From JBBRHF01 sp038223055 (lineage in GTDB: Bacteria > Actinomycetota > Actinomycetes > JACCUZ01): 43,701 nucleotides of DNA. Location: the NCBI GenBank assembly GCA_038223055.1, contig JBBRHF010000011.1:1-43701 (forward strand), given 5' to 3'. Below are positions 16,734 to 26,048 of the stretch, piece after piece. The notes beneath the pieces are model-generated. The model worked only from the letters and a program-made list of their open reading frames with translations. It was not told the DNA's origin and searched no databases. How positions within the stretch are numbered: position 1 is the stretch's first letter; the number at the start of each line of letters is the position of its first letter. Made by a program: the position numbers and the translations under genes.

Positions 16734-18052
16734 CCGGCTAAGGTAGGCGCAGCGGGCGGTTCTGGGCGACTCATCCACCGTTCGGGCGGGGCGACGGCCC
16801 GGGCTGTGCGGGCCGCGGCGACCTCGGCGTCGAGGATCCGGCGGGCCTCGGCCGCGCCGCGGTGGGCCGCCGTGACATGCACCGGTCCGGGGGTGGTGTC
16901 CAGGTGCACGGTGGCCAGGTCCAGCCGGCGCTGCAGCGGCCCCTGGGTGATGCGGGCGCTCTGCACCCGCTCGTGCGGCACGATGTCGGTCTCCCGACGC
17001 CACCGCCCGCGCCGGGCCACGAAGACCCGTTCGTCGGCGCCAGCAGACTCGAACCGCCAGCCCAGCGGGTCGCACCAGCGAGCCCCGGGGGCCACGCCGT
17101 ACAACGTCATGGCTCGTAGGTCGACGTGGGGCAGCACCCGCTGGAGCACCGCGTGCGCCTCGTCCAAAGGTGCCACCGGCAGCAGCACGCTTGCCTTGGA
17201 CTGGTCGTCTCCGGCATAGCCGGCGACGTTGATCTCGACCTTGCACCAGCCTCGGCGGCGCCACAGCAGCGGCTGCACGATGCGCACGGCCTGCACCCGG
17301 CCCGGGGGAACCGTCTGGGCGCGGGTCTCGAGCAGCCCGGAACGCAGCCGAAGCCCGTCGGGTGACTCCGCGATCGTGAAGTCGAAGTGCACGATCACCG
17401 ACCGCGCGATCATCGGAACGATGGACAGCGCCAGCGGGACGGTCAGACCGAGCAGCGACCACTCCCCGATGACCGCGGCGACGACGACCAACCCGAGCAG
17501 CACCGGCAGGCCGATGAGGGTTGCCGCGGACAGCGCCTGCCCGACGACGAGCCGCTTGAGCGGGACGTGCGCGATGACCGCCTCCGGGGCCTCGGGGGTC
17601 TGGTGGTCCAGGCCCGCGGCCCGGGCCAGCAGCTCGGCCCGCAGCGCTTGCGCAGCGGGCTCGGCAAGGTAGGCCAGTGGTGCCTCGGCCGAGGACCCGC
17701 CGGCGACCTCGAGGCGCAGCTCGGCCAGCCCGAGCGCCCGGCCGACCAGGGGGCGCACGACGTCGACGGCCTGCAGCCGGTCGATGCGCACGCGCCGGGA
17801 CCGGCGGAACAGCACGCCCGTCTCGAGCCGCAGGTCCCCGCCGGCGATAACGTAGTGGGTGAACCGCCGGGACAGGTAGCCGTAGACCGCGGCGACCGGG
17901 ATGCTCGCCGCGATGCCGATGAACAGCCAGCGCGGCGGCACGTCGTTGTTGTAGACCTGCTGCAACGCGAGGGCCACCGCGGCGGCGAAGACCTTCCAGC
18001 CGCGCAGCACCGGCGTCAGCGGGTGCAACCTGTGCAACTGCTCGGTCGTCAC
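16730..18052 (-). CDS. Large bPH2-domain membrane protein, YdbT-like
   Basis: The 440-aa protein has repeated bacterial PH (bPH2/DUF304) modules between membrane segments. The first module includes VIAGGDLRLETGVLFRRSRR followed by VRIDRLQAVDV; a second shows LRLRSGLLETRAQTVPPGRVQAV; a third is near RRETDIVPHERVQSARI. Hydrophobic pairs lie near residues 22-60 and 200-245. It resembles Bacillus YdbT, which works with a smaller partner YdbS, matching the gene upstream. The GTG start at 18052 is one base after the previous stop. Role in the envelope is unknown. Confidence 0.82.
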   Translation of the reverse strand: MTTEQLHRLHPLTPVLRGWKVFAAAVALALQQVYNNDVPPRWLFIGIAASIPVAAVYGYLSRRFTHYVIAGGDLRLETGVLFRRSRRVRIDRLQAVDVVRPLVGRALGLAELRLEVAGGSSAEAPLAYLAEPAAQALRAELLARAAGLDHQTPEAPEAVIAHVPLKRLVVGQALSAATLIGLPVLLGLVVVAAVIGEWSLLGLTVPLALSIVPMIARSVIVHFDFTIAESPDGLRLRSGLLETRAQTVPPGRVQAVRIVQPLLWRRRGWCKVEINVAGYAGDDQSKASVLLPVAPLDEAHAVLQRVLPHVDLRAMTLYGVAPGARWCDPLGWRFESAGADERVFVARRGRWRRETDIVPHERVQSARITQGPLQRRLDLATVHLDTTPGPVHVTAAHRGAAEARRILDAEVAAARTARAVAPPERWMSRPEPPAAPTLAG

Positions 18053-18053
18053 C

Positions 18054-18566
18054 TCAGATTCCTGCGGAGCGGGCCTCGCCGCGGGCGGCGAGGCGGTCCC
18101 GCAGCCGGGCCGCCTCGGCCGGGGACAGCCCGGGGATCTGGGCGTCGGTCGAGGCGGCCGCGGTGTGCAGTTGCACCGACGCGAGCCCGAACCGGCGCTC
18201 CAGCGGGCCTGCCGTGACGTCGACGAACTGCATCCGGCCGTAGGGGACGACGACCAGCCGGCGCAGCAGGATGCCGCGGGTGACCAGCAGGTCGTCCTCC
18301 CGCTCGGCATAGCCCCAGGCGCCGACCGCGCGCCCGATCACCCACCAGCCCCAGCCAATCAGGGCGACACCCACCACCGCCGGCAGCACCGCGAGCGCCG
18401 GCTTGGCGAACCAGGTCGCGACCGCGGTCCCCGCCGCCAGCACAGCGATGAGGACGACGAGGCGCAGGCGCCGGATCGTGGCCAGCCGGGGCGACACCCG
18501 CACCCACGGCAGCCCCTCGGGCGCGAAGGGCTCGCCACGACTGGTGGGCGCGCTGTTGGTGGTCAC
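18054..18566 (-). CDS. Small bPH2-domain membrane protein, YdbS-like
   Basis: The 170-aa protein has two adjacent membrane helices (about 32-50 and 55-78) followed by one bPH2 module (DDLLVTRGILLRRLVVVPYGR, then MQFVDVTAGPLERRFGLA). Such proteins are usually encoded next to a larger multi-module partner, as here. GTG 18564-18566 is chosen because homology begins just after it and upstream in-frame codons lie close to or inside the nuoD promoter zone. It is the first gene of the PH-PH-P450-idi series and is divergent from nuoD with 95 bases between them. Confidence 0.8.
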   Translation of the reverse strand: MTTNSAPTSRGEPFAPEGLPWVRVSPRLATIRRLRLVVLIAVLAAGTAVATWFAKPALAVLPAVVGVALIGWGWWVIGRAVGAWGYAEREDDLLVTRGILLRRLVVVPYGRMQFVDVTAGPLERRFGLASVQLHTAAASTDAQIPGLSPAEAARLRDRLAARGEARSAGI

Positions 18567-18661
18567 TGTCCGAAGGCTATCGGGCCGGATGCGCGCTCGA
18601 CGCGGGTTCGACCCGCATCGTCGCGCTGTCGCGGCGGTGCCCGGCTGGCACACTCGGGCGG

Positions 18662-19843
18662 GTGAGCACCGAGCGAGTGGTCGGCCTGGGCGCCGGCGCC
18701 GACCTGGTCACCGGCGCGCGCCCGCAGGTCGGTGACCCGCTGGCCACCCAGGACATGATCCTGAACATCGGGCCGCAGCACCCCTCCACCCACGGCGTGC
18801 TCCGGCTGCGCCTCATCCTGGACGGCGAGCTGATCCATCACGCGGAGCCGATCGTGGGCTACATGCACCGCGGCGCCGAGAAGTTGTTCGAGGTGCGTGA
18901 CTATCGCCAGATCATCGTGCTGGCCAACCGGCACGACTGGCTCTCGGCCTTCGCCAACGAGCTCGGCGTGGTCCTGGCCGTCGAGCGGATGCTGGGCATG
19001 GAGGTCCCGGTCCGCGCGGTCTGGACCCGCACCCTGCTGGCCGAGCTCAACCGGGTCCTCAACCACCTGATGTTCCTCGGGTCCTACCCGCTTGAGATCG
19101 GCGCGATCACCCCGATCTTCTACGCCTTCCGCGAGCGCGAGACGGTCCAGGCCGTCATGGAGGAGGTGTCGGGGGGGCGCATGCACTACATGTTCAACCG
19201 GGTCGGCGGCCTCAAGGAGGACCTGCCCGCCGGCTGGACCGGCCGGGTTCGGACCGCGGTCGGCGAGGTCCGCGACCGGCTGCCCGACATCGACCGATTG
19301 ATCATGGGCAACGAGATCTTTCAAGCCCGGACCCGGGGGGTGGGCGTGCTGTCGGCCGCGCAGATCTCGGCGTACGGCGTGAGCGGCCCGATCGCCCGCG
19401 CCTCCGGCGTCGACTTCGACCTGCGTCGCGACGAGCCCTACCTGGCCTACGGCGAGCTGGATGTCCCGGTCGTCACGCGCACGGAGGGCGACTGCCTGGC
19501 CCGGTTCCAGTGCCTGCTCGAGCAGGTGCAGGTCTCCCTCGACCTGGCCGATGCCTGCCTGGACCGGCTGGCGTCGCTGCCGCCGGGCCCGGTCAACCTG
19601 CGGCTGCCCAAGGTGCTCAAGGTGCCCGAGGGGTCCACCTATGCGTGGACCGAGAACCCGTTGGGGATCAATGGTTACTACCTGGTGTCCAAGGGTGAGA
19701 AGACGCCGTGGCGGCTCAAGCTGCGGTCGGCGTCGTTCAACAACATCCAGGTGCTCAGCGAGTTGCTGCCGGGCACCCAGGTCGCCGACATGGTCGCGAT
19801 CCTCGGGTCCATGTTCTTCGTCGTCGGAGATGTCGACAAGTGA
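18662..19843 (+). CDS. nuoD: NADH-quinone oxidoreductase subunit D (stand-alone copy)
   Basis: The 393-aa protein is a full-length NuoD/49-kDa complex I subunit. It shows NIGPQHPSTHGVLRLR (H40, H44), YMHRGAEKL, NRVLNHLMFLGS and the C-terminal LLPGTQVADMVAILGS segment that lines the quinone cavity near cluster N2. No other nuo genes are present, so this is a separate copy, as several actinobacteria have besides a complete nuo operon. Start is GTG 18662 with no clear ribosome-binding site, so it may be leaderless. It is followed 22 bases later by the DUF1684 gene. Confidence 0.94.
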   Translation: MSTERVVGLGAGADLVTGARPQVGDPLATQDMILNIGPQHPSTHGVLRLRLILDGELIHHAEPIVGYMHRGAEKLFEVRDYRQIIVLANRHDWLSAFANELGVVLAVERMLGMEVPVRAVWTRTLLAELNRVLNHLMFLGSYPLEIGAITPIFYAFRERETVQAVMEEVSGGRMHYMFNRVGGLKEDLPAGWTGRVRTAVGEVRDRLPDIDRLIMGNEIFQARTRGVGVLSAAQISAYGVSGPIARASGVDFDLRRDEPYLAYGELDVPVVTRTEGDCLARFQCLLEQVQVSLDLADACLDRLASLPPGPVNLRLPKVLKVPEGSTYAWTENPLGINGYYLVSKGEKTPWRLKLRSASFNNIQVLSELLPGTQVADMVAILGSMFFVVGDVDK

Positions 19844-19865
19844 CCGCCCAACGGGAGCCGCTGCC

Positions 19866-20471
19866 ATGAGCCTGACACTGCTGGACTGGCGCCGCCGGGT
19901 GCACGCCCTCTACGCCGAGGTGCGGACCACCGAGCCCCGCGCCGGGCACGCATTGTGGCGCTCGGGCCGAGACGATCTGTTCGCCCACCACCCCGACTCC
20001 CCGCTGCTCGACGCCGACCGCGCCGCGTTCGCCAGCCTGCAGGTGGAGCCCTACGATCCGTCGCTGCGCTTCGAGGTAGAGCTCGACCGCGACGTGGAAC
20101 CGCACCGGATGGAGGTCCCGACCGCCACCGACGGGGTCGTCCCGTTCGACCGCATCGGCGTGCTGCACCTGCCCGGACTCGGCGATCTGGACGCATGGTG
20201 GCTGGGGTCCTACGGCGGCGGGCTGTTCGTGCCGCTCAAGGACGCCAGCGCCGGCACGCAGACCTACGGCGGCGGGCGATACGTGCTCGACACCGTCAAG
20301 GGCGCCGACCTCGGTGGCGACGCTCGCGCCGGAAGGATCGTCGTGGACCTGAACTTCGCCTACAACCCGTCCTGCGCCTATGACCCGGCCTGGGTCTGCC
20401 CGCTGGCCCCGCCCGGAAACACCATCGCCACCTCGGTGCGCGGCGGTGAGGGCGCCTACGACGTGCCGTGA
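19866..20471 (+). CDS. DUF1684 domain protein
   Basis: The 201-aa protein matches DUF1684: LDWRRRVHALYAEVR, the GRDDLFAHHPDSPL motif, a central beta-rich part with LFVPLKDASAGTQTYGGGRY and the ending DLNFAYNPSCAYDPAWVCPL. The function of the family is unknown; proteins of this group resemble a small beta-barrel enzyme fold. ATG 19866 is preceded by GGGAG. The short 22-base gap after nuoD suggests co-transcription. Confidence 0.87.
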   Translation: MSLTLLDWRRRVHALYAEVRTTEPRAGHALWRSGRDDLFAHHPDSPLLDADRAAFASLQVEPYDPSLRFEVELDRDVEPHRMEVPTATDGVVPFDRIGVLHLPGLGDLDAWWLGSYGGGLFVPLKDASAGTQTYGGGRYVLDTVKGADLGGDARAGRIVVDLNFAYNPSCAYDPAWVCPLAPPGNTIATSVRGGEGAYDVP

Positions 20472-20516
20472 GCGCTGGGCGAAATTGTGCGCGGACTCAG
20501 CGCAGGGGACCATGGA

Positions 20517-20810
20517 TCACACAGTGACGAGGTCGATGCAGTAGACGTCGCCATCACGGCTCAGCACCGCCGCAAGGCCGTTGGCGGCCACGGGTTCGGG
20601 AGACGGGCCCGATCGATCGGACATCGACGCGATCACCTGTTGGGCCTCGAGGATGGCAGCCGCCTCCTCGCTATCCCCGATCGCTTCGCTCAGCTCACCG
20701 GCCAACAGGTGCAGCCCGGGCTCGACCGGCCGGGTTCGGCGGATCTGGCGCAGCTTCTCCCGCGCGTCGTCGTGGCGACCGGCGCCGCGCAACGCAGCCG
20801 CGAGATGCAC
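20517..20810 (-). CDS. Short TPR-like ORF, possible gene fragment
   Basis: A 97-aa frame starts at GTG 20808-20810 with GGAG at a suitable distance. It reads HLAAALRGAGRHDDAREKL and GLHLLAGELSEAIGDSEEAA, typical of helix-turn-helix TPR-like repeats, and ends in DGDVYCIDLVTV. It is in the same frame as proX and separated from it only by the TAG at 20856-20858: no other stop lies between. It may be a real small gene, a decayed fragment, or a former C-terminal extension. No family recognised. Confidence 0.4.
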   Translation of the reverse strand: MHLAAALRGAGRHDDAREKLRQIRRTRPVEPGLHLLAGELSEAIGDSEEAAAILEAQQVIASMSDRSGPSPEPVAANGLAAVLSRDGDVYCIDLVTV

Positions 20811-20855
20811 GTGCGCTCCGCCCCGAACCTCACCGCCGTCTGGTGTGTCGCACGC

Positions 20856-21890
20856 CTAGCCGCCCAGCGACCCGTCGGAGGAGAACACCTCGCCCATCGC
20901 GACGGTGCCCTGCTTGATCGCCGTCTTGGTCAGCGGGCCACCCGCGTCCAGGGACTTGAACGCGGAGAACTTCAGGCCGTAGGTCTTCTCCAGGCCGGGC
21001 TGGCAGAACACGTTCTTGGGGCACTCGGGTGGGCCGCCGAAGCTCACCGAGCCGGGCGCGCACTTGGCGGCGAGGTCGGACAGCGTCTTCACGCCGTACT
21101 TGTCGGCGAAGGCTTTGGTCACCGCGAATGCGTTCTGGTCGACCGCGTCGGCCGGCTTGGCGAACTTCAGCCCGGCCTTGGTGCCGAGCTGGGTCAGTGC
21201 CTGCAGTGTGGCGTCGAGGTCGCCGCTGGCCTTGGCGGGCGCGTTGGGTCCGTTGGCCTTCTTGTTAAGGAACTCGGTCAGCGTCCCGACGTACTCCGGC
21301 ACGACCTGGATGGTGCCCTTTTCCAGCGCTGGCTCGTAGAGCTGGCGGTTGCCGATGGTCTGGGTCGAGGCCTCGAAGCCCGCTGCGGTGAGCACCGTGG
21401 CGTAGATCGCGGCGAGGGTCTGGTTCTCCCCGAAGTTGGCCGCGCCTACGACAATCTTGCCCGACCCGCCGGAGAGGCCCCCGGTCAAGTTGTTGGCGGT
21501 CACGAACTCCTTCGCCGCGGTCGTCGCCGTCTTGCGGTCGACGTCGACCGCCTTGTTCAGCGCGATCAGCTTGGGCGTGTCCAGAGCCGCGGACACCTTG
21601 TCCAGCGCGGCGATCATGGCTGGGGTCGCCGCCTTGGCGTTGATCGCGGGGATCACGTTGTCCACCGTGATGAGGTTCTTGTCGTCGTCCAGGACGACGA
21701 TCTCCTGACCAGGCACAGGGTCACACTTGGTGGCTGCCGAACTCGCGCTGCCCGAGCCCGACGCCGCGGCAGACGTGCTGGTCGTCGTGCCCGAGGACGA
21801 GCCGCTGTCTCCGCACGCGGTGAGGGTGAGGGTCAGGGCTAGGCCGAGGGCGCCGGCCGCACCCAGGGGTCGGAGCGAACGCATCCGCAT
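20856..21890 (-). CDS. proX: Osmoprotectant ABC transporter binding lipoprotein, apparently circularly permuted
   Basis: A 344-aa lipoprotein with lipobox LTAC (C26) and a Ser/Thr/Gly linker to about 55. Residues 60-136 (EIVVLDDDKNLITVDNVIP, LDKVSAALDTPKLIALNKAV, DVDRKTATTAAKEFV) correspond to the C-terminal part of ordinary OpuAC/ProX proteins. A GGLSGGSG linker follows. Residues 145-344 correspond to the N-terminal part (KIVVGAANFGENQTLAAIY to VAMGEVFSSDG), and the protein stops where the usual C-terminal segment would begin. The order of segments is thus swapped relative to the family. ATG 21888-21890 starts a normal signal peptide. It lies 118 bases after the second permease gene. Confidence 0.9.
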   Translation of the reverse strand: MRMRSLRPLGAAGALGLALTLTLTACGDSGSSSGTTTSTSAAASGSGSASSAATKCDPVPGQEIVVLDDDKNLITVDNVIPAINAKAATPAMIAALDKVSAALDTPKLIALNKAVDVDRKTATTAAKEFVTANNLTGGLSGGSGKIVVGAANFGENQTLAAIYATVLTAAGFEASTQTIGNRQLYEPALEKGTIQVVPEYVGTLTEFLNKKANGPNAPAKASGDLDATLQALTQLGTKAGLKFAKPADAVDQNAFAVTKAFADKYGVKTLSDLAAKCAPGSVSFGGPPECPKNVFCQPGLEKTYGLKFSAFKSLDAGGPLTKTAIKQGTVAMGEVFSSDGSLGG

Positions 21891-22008
21891 GTTTCCCGCC
21901 TTCTGTGTCCCGCCACGGTCGAGCACCGCAGCGCGTGTCTGGCGGGCACCTCGCGGCCCGCACGCGCCACTCAACCGTGCGATCGCGCGAGATGCAACCG
22001 AGCGAAGG

Positions 22009-22722
22009 TCACGAAACGGAGACGGCGTCGGCCGCCTCCGTCGTACGGCGAGCGCCCCTCGTCGATTCCCGGCCCGGCGTGACGGCCCGCTGCACCAGCG
22101 CCAGCACACCCTCGGTGAGCAGCGCGAGAGCGGCGACGAGGATGCCGCCGGCGAAGATCTTGCCCTGGTCCTGCTGACCGAAGCCGGCGTTGATGATCTG
22201 GCCGAGGCCCCCGCCGCCGACCAGCGCCGCGAGCGTGGCCGTGGCCACGACCTGGACCGTCGCTGTCCGGAACCCCACCGCGATGAGCGGCACCGCCAGC
22301 GGCAGCTCGACCCGGCGCAGGATCATCGCCTCGGACAGGCCCATGCCGCGGGCCGCCTCCACGACGTCGCGGTCGACGCCCCGGATGCCGACGTAGGTGT
22401 TGGTCAGCAGCGGCGGCATCGCGAACACGGCCAGGGCGATGATCGTGGCGCGGTTGCCGAAGCCGATCGAGGTCGCCGCGAACACGGTCAGCAACGCCAG
22501 GGTCGGGACCGCCCGGGACACGTTGGTCACCACGACGGTGAACCCCCCACCTGTCCCGCGATGCCCGAGCGCCAGAGCAAGCGGAAGGGCGATGGCCGCC
22601 GCGATGAGCACGGCCAGCACCGAGATGTAGAGGTGCTCGTAGGTCAGGTAGGGCACGCCCTGGCGGCCCTGCCAGTTCAGCGGGTCGTTGAGCCACACGA
22701 AGGCGGCGAGCAGCGAACTCAC
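22009..22722 (-). CDS. Osmoprotectant ABC transporter permease (second)
   Basis: The 237-aa inner-membrane permease (ProW/OpuCB/OpuCD type) has about five to six helices and the EAA loop DVVEAARGMGLSEAMILRRV that docks on the ATPase. The segment TATVQVVATATLAALVGGGG is typical of the quaternary-amine uptake family. The GTG at 22720-22722 overlaps the stop of the first permease gene (GTGA). The C-terminus is a short charged tail. A compatible-solute substrate such as glycine betaine or choline is inferred from the family. Confidence 0.9.
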   Translation of the reverse strand: MSSLLAAFVWLNDPLNWQGRQGVPYLTYEHLYISVLAVLIAAAIALPLALALGHRGTGGGFTVVVTNVSRAVPTLALLTVFAATSIGFGNRATIIALAVFAMPPLLTNTYVGIRGVDRDVVEAARGMGLSEAMILRRVELPLAVPLIAVGFRTATVQVVATATLAALVGGGGLGQIINAGFGQQDQGKIFAGGILVAALALLTEGVLALVQRAVTPGRESTRGARRTTEAADAVSVS

Positions 22723-23420
22723 GACCGCTGCCTCGACCACGGCGTGAGCAGCCGGGTGAGACCCGCCAGCGCCAGGTCCGCGCCGAGCCCGAGGGCTACG
22801 GTGAGCGCGGCAGCGGTGACGATCTCCGCTCGGTAGAAGTTGTTCTGGAACCCCGCGATGAGCAGGTTGCCCAGCCCGCCGGTGCCGAGCACGACGCCGA
22901 CCGTGACGAGGGCGACCGTCGACACGGTCGCGACCCGCACCCCCGCCATGATCGTGGGCAGGGCCACCGGCAGCTCGACCTCCCACAGCATCCGGGCCCT
23001 GCCGTAGCCCATGCCACGCGCCGCCTCGACGACCTCGGCGGGCACGCCCTCCAGGCCGGCGAGGATGTTGCGCACCAGAACCAGCAGGGCGTAGAGGACC
23101 AGCCCGATGAGCACGGTCCGCTGACCGAGGCCGGTGTAGGGCGCGAGGAACGCGAACAGCGCCAGTGACGGGATGGTGTAGAGGGCGCCGGTCAGGCCCA
23201 GCGTCGGCGCGGCCAGCCACCGGAACCGGTGCGCGAGCAGCGCCAGCGGCATGGCCACCAGCAGGCCGATGGCGACGGCCTGCACGGTAAGCGTGACGTG
23301 TTGCTGCACAGCAGCCAGAATGGCGTCGGAGTTGGAGCGCACATAGTCCGGGGAGAACCAGGGGTTCGCCGCCTCAGCCAGGGCCAGCCGCGGCGAGGCC
23401 ACCATCGGAAGGGAGGACAC
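22719..23420 (-). CDS. Osmoprotectant ABC transporter permease (first)
   Basis: The 233-aa permease carries the EAA loop EVVEAARGMGYGRARMLWEV and the helix series HVTLTVQAVAIGLLVAMPLA, LTGALYTIPSLALFAFLAPY and VALVTVGVVLGTGGLGNLLI. It pairs with the second permease, to which it is coupled by GTGA. I place the start at GTG 23418-23420, but ATG 23403-23405 is equally possible and neither has a good Shine-Dalgarno. With the first option only two bases separate it from the divergent ATPase start, so the transcript may be leaderless. Confidence 0.88.
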   Translation of the reverse strand: MSSLPMVASPRLALAEAANPWFSPDYVRSNSDAILAAVQQHVTLTVQAVAIGLLVAMPLALLAHRFRWLAAPTLGLTGALYTIPSLALFAFLAPYTGLGQRTVLIGLVLYALLVLVRNILAGLEGVPAEVVEAARGMGYGRARMLWEVELPVALPTIMAGVRVATVSTVALVTVGVVLGTGGLGNLLIAGFQNNFYRAEIVTAAALTVALGLGADLALAGLTRLLTPWSRQRS

Positions 23421-23422
23421 GG

Positions 23423-24591
<1,169 letters not shown>

Positions 24592-24592
<1 letters not shown>

Positions 24593-24660
24593 CCGGGCCC
24601 CGGCGACCGGGCGGCCCCGGCGACCGGGATCGCGCGACCGGGATCCAGCGACCGGGATCC
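24592..24660. repeat. Interspersed GCGACCGGG repeat between convergent genes
   Basis: The nine-base unit GCGACCGGG occurs at 24603-24611, 24620-24628, 24634-24642 and 24649-24657, spaced 14 to 17 bases, most followed by ATC. It lies between the 3' ends of proV and the DUF3180 gene. No clear terminator stem was picked out. Confidence 0.7.
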
Positions 24661-24676
24661 CGTGACGCAGCCAGCC

Positions 24677-25147
24677 TCAGGCCACGGCCTGGGTGTCCTC
24701 GTCCCGTGGCGGGCGCACCCGGCAGACCCGCTCGAGCAGCAGGCCGCCGACAACGAGCACGAGAGAGGCGACCACGGCGGCGACGGCGACCACGGCGCGG
24801 TCCCGGCGACCGATCACATCCAGGTCCGGCAGCAGCAGCAGCAGCCAGCCGAGATAGGAGCCGCCGATCAGCGCGCCGGCGTGCGAGCCGGCCTTGCCGA
24901 GCGCGGCCAGCCGGGCCACCCCGATCGGGTTGGGCGGCTTGGTGCCCGGCCGGCCGAGCAGCCGCCGGTGCAGGCTGACGGCCGACAGCACGACGGCGGC
25001 ACCCAGGACACCGATGGAGAACGGCCCCAGCCACGGCAGCGGCGGCAACACGGTGCCGCGGCTCTCCAGAACCTGCAGCGCGCCCCAGGTGACTGCTGCC
25101 GCGGCCACGCACAACGCAACGAGGATGTTGGGCCGGGTCGGTCTCAT
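24677..25147 (-). CDS. DUF3180 membrane protein
   Basis: The 156-aa protein has four predicted membrane helices (about 9-28, 40-62, 85-105, 115-138) and the conserved KPPNPIGVARLAALGKAGSH loop. It matches DUF3180, an actinobacterial family regularly found after folK, with no known function. ATG 25145-25147 overlaps the folK stop (ATGA). It ends the folE-folP-folB-folK series, suggesting a link to folate or to cell-envelope traffic that the sequence itself does not explain. Confidence 0.88.
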   Translation of the reverse strand: MRPTRPNILVALCVAAAAVTWGALQVLESRGTVLPPLPWLGPFSIGVLGAAVVLSAVSLHRRLLGRPGTKPPNPIGVARLAALGKAGSHAGALIGGSYLGWLLLLLPDLDVIGRRDRAVVAVAAVVASLVLVVGGLLLERVCRVRPPRDEDTQAVA

Positions 25148-25686
25148 CGGCGCCAGTCCAGCACGAGGTCCGGCCGGGCTCGCACCCCGGTCCGATCGAC
25201 CTGCGCCAGCAGGTCGCGCACCGGTCCACGCCCTGGGAGCACCGCCTCCGGGTCGGCCCCGGCCCAGGGCACCAGGACGAACGCGCGCCCGGCGGCCCGG
25301 GGGTGCGGGACCGTCAGCGGGGGCTCCATGCCGGTCTCGTCGACGACCAAGTCGCCCACGGCGAGCACGTCGACGTCGAGGGTTCTCGGCCCGAAGCGCT
25401 CGCCCCGCACCCGCCCGAGCCCGGCCTCGACCTGCTGCGCCAGCAGCAGCAGTTCGCGAGGTGAGCGGGCCGTGTCGACCACGACCACCGCGTTGAGGTA
25501 GTCGGGCTGGTCCGGCCCGCCGACCGGGTCGGTCTCGAAGACCGAGGAGACGGCCCACAACGAGACCTCGGGGGTCGCGGCGAGCGCATCCAGACCTGCC
25601 TGCAGGGTCGCGAGCCGGTCACCCAGGTTGCTGCCCAGGGCGAGCGCCGCACGGCGTACGACGTGGGCCGGCTGGATAGGGTGCAT
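25144..25686 (-). CDS. folK: 2-amino-4-hydroxy-6-hydroxymethyldihydropteridine pyrophosphokinase
   Basis: FolK (HPPK) transfers pyrophosphate from ATP to the pterin before dihydropteroate synthase acts. The 180-aa protein has AALALGSNLGDR near the start, the LNAVVVVDT strand, RFGPRTLDVDVLA with the magnesium-binding aspartates, and VPHPRAAGRAFVLVPWA. ATG 25684-25686 shares one base with the folB stop (TGATG), which decides the start against the longer frame to 25800. Confidence 0.95.
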   Translation of the reverse strand: MHPIQPAHVVRRAALALGSNLGDRLATLQAGLDALAATPEVSLWAVSSVFETDPVGGPDQPDYLNAVVVVDTARSPRELLLLAQQVEAGLGRVRGERFGPRTLDVDVLAVGDLVVDETGMEPPLTVPHPRAAGRAFVLVPWAGADPEAVLPGRGPVRDLLAQVDRTGVRARPDLVLDWRR

Positions 25687-26048
25687 CACCGGTGGTGCCG
25701 CACGACGGTGACCGCCACGTCCTCGAACGGGACCCCCACGGGGGCCTCCGGCTTGTGCACGGTCACCTCGACGCCGTCCACCACGTCGTGCTCCAGGCAC
25801 AGGTCGGCGATGCGCCCGGCGAGTGACTCGATCAGGTTGACCGGCCCGCCGGTGATCAGGGCGACCACTCGCTGCGCGAGCTCGCCATAGTGGACGGTGT
25901 CGGCGACGTCATCGCTGGCCGCGGCGGCGCGGGTGTCCAGCAGCAGCGTCACGTCGACGACGAAGGCTTGCCCGCGGGCCCGCTCCTCCGCGTAGACACC
26001 GTGGTGGCCGAAACCGTGCAGCCCTCGCAGCACGATCCGGTCGGTCAT
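25686..26048 (-). CDS. folB: Dihydroneopterin aldolase
   Basis: FolB cleaves dihydroneopterin to the hydroxymethyl pterin and glycolaldehyde. The 120-aa protein has the family layout: IVLRGLHGFGHHGVYAEER with the conserved glutamate, TVHYGELAQRV, NLIESLAGRIAD, and HKPEAPVGVPFEDVAV with the catalytic lysine. ATG 26046-26048 overlaps the folP stop (ATGA). Confidence 0.95.
   Translation of the reverse strand: MTDRIVLRGLHGFGHHGVYAEERARGQAFVVDVTLLLDTRAAAASDDVADTVHYGELAQRVVALITGGPVNLIESLAGRIADLCLEHDVVDGVEVTVHKPEAPVGVPFEDVAVTVVRHHR

Noticed and set aside
15510..17462. Extended 650-codon P450 frame
   Set aside because: The first ~240 residues are a shadow of the PH-domain gene; GTG 16733 with a GTGA overlap and normal P450 length is preferred.
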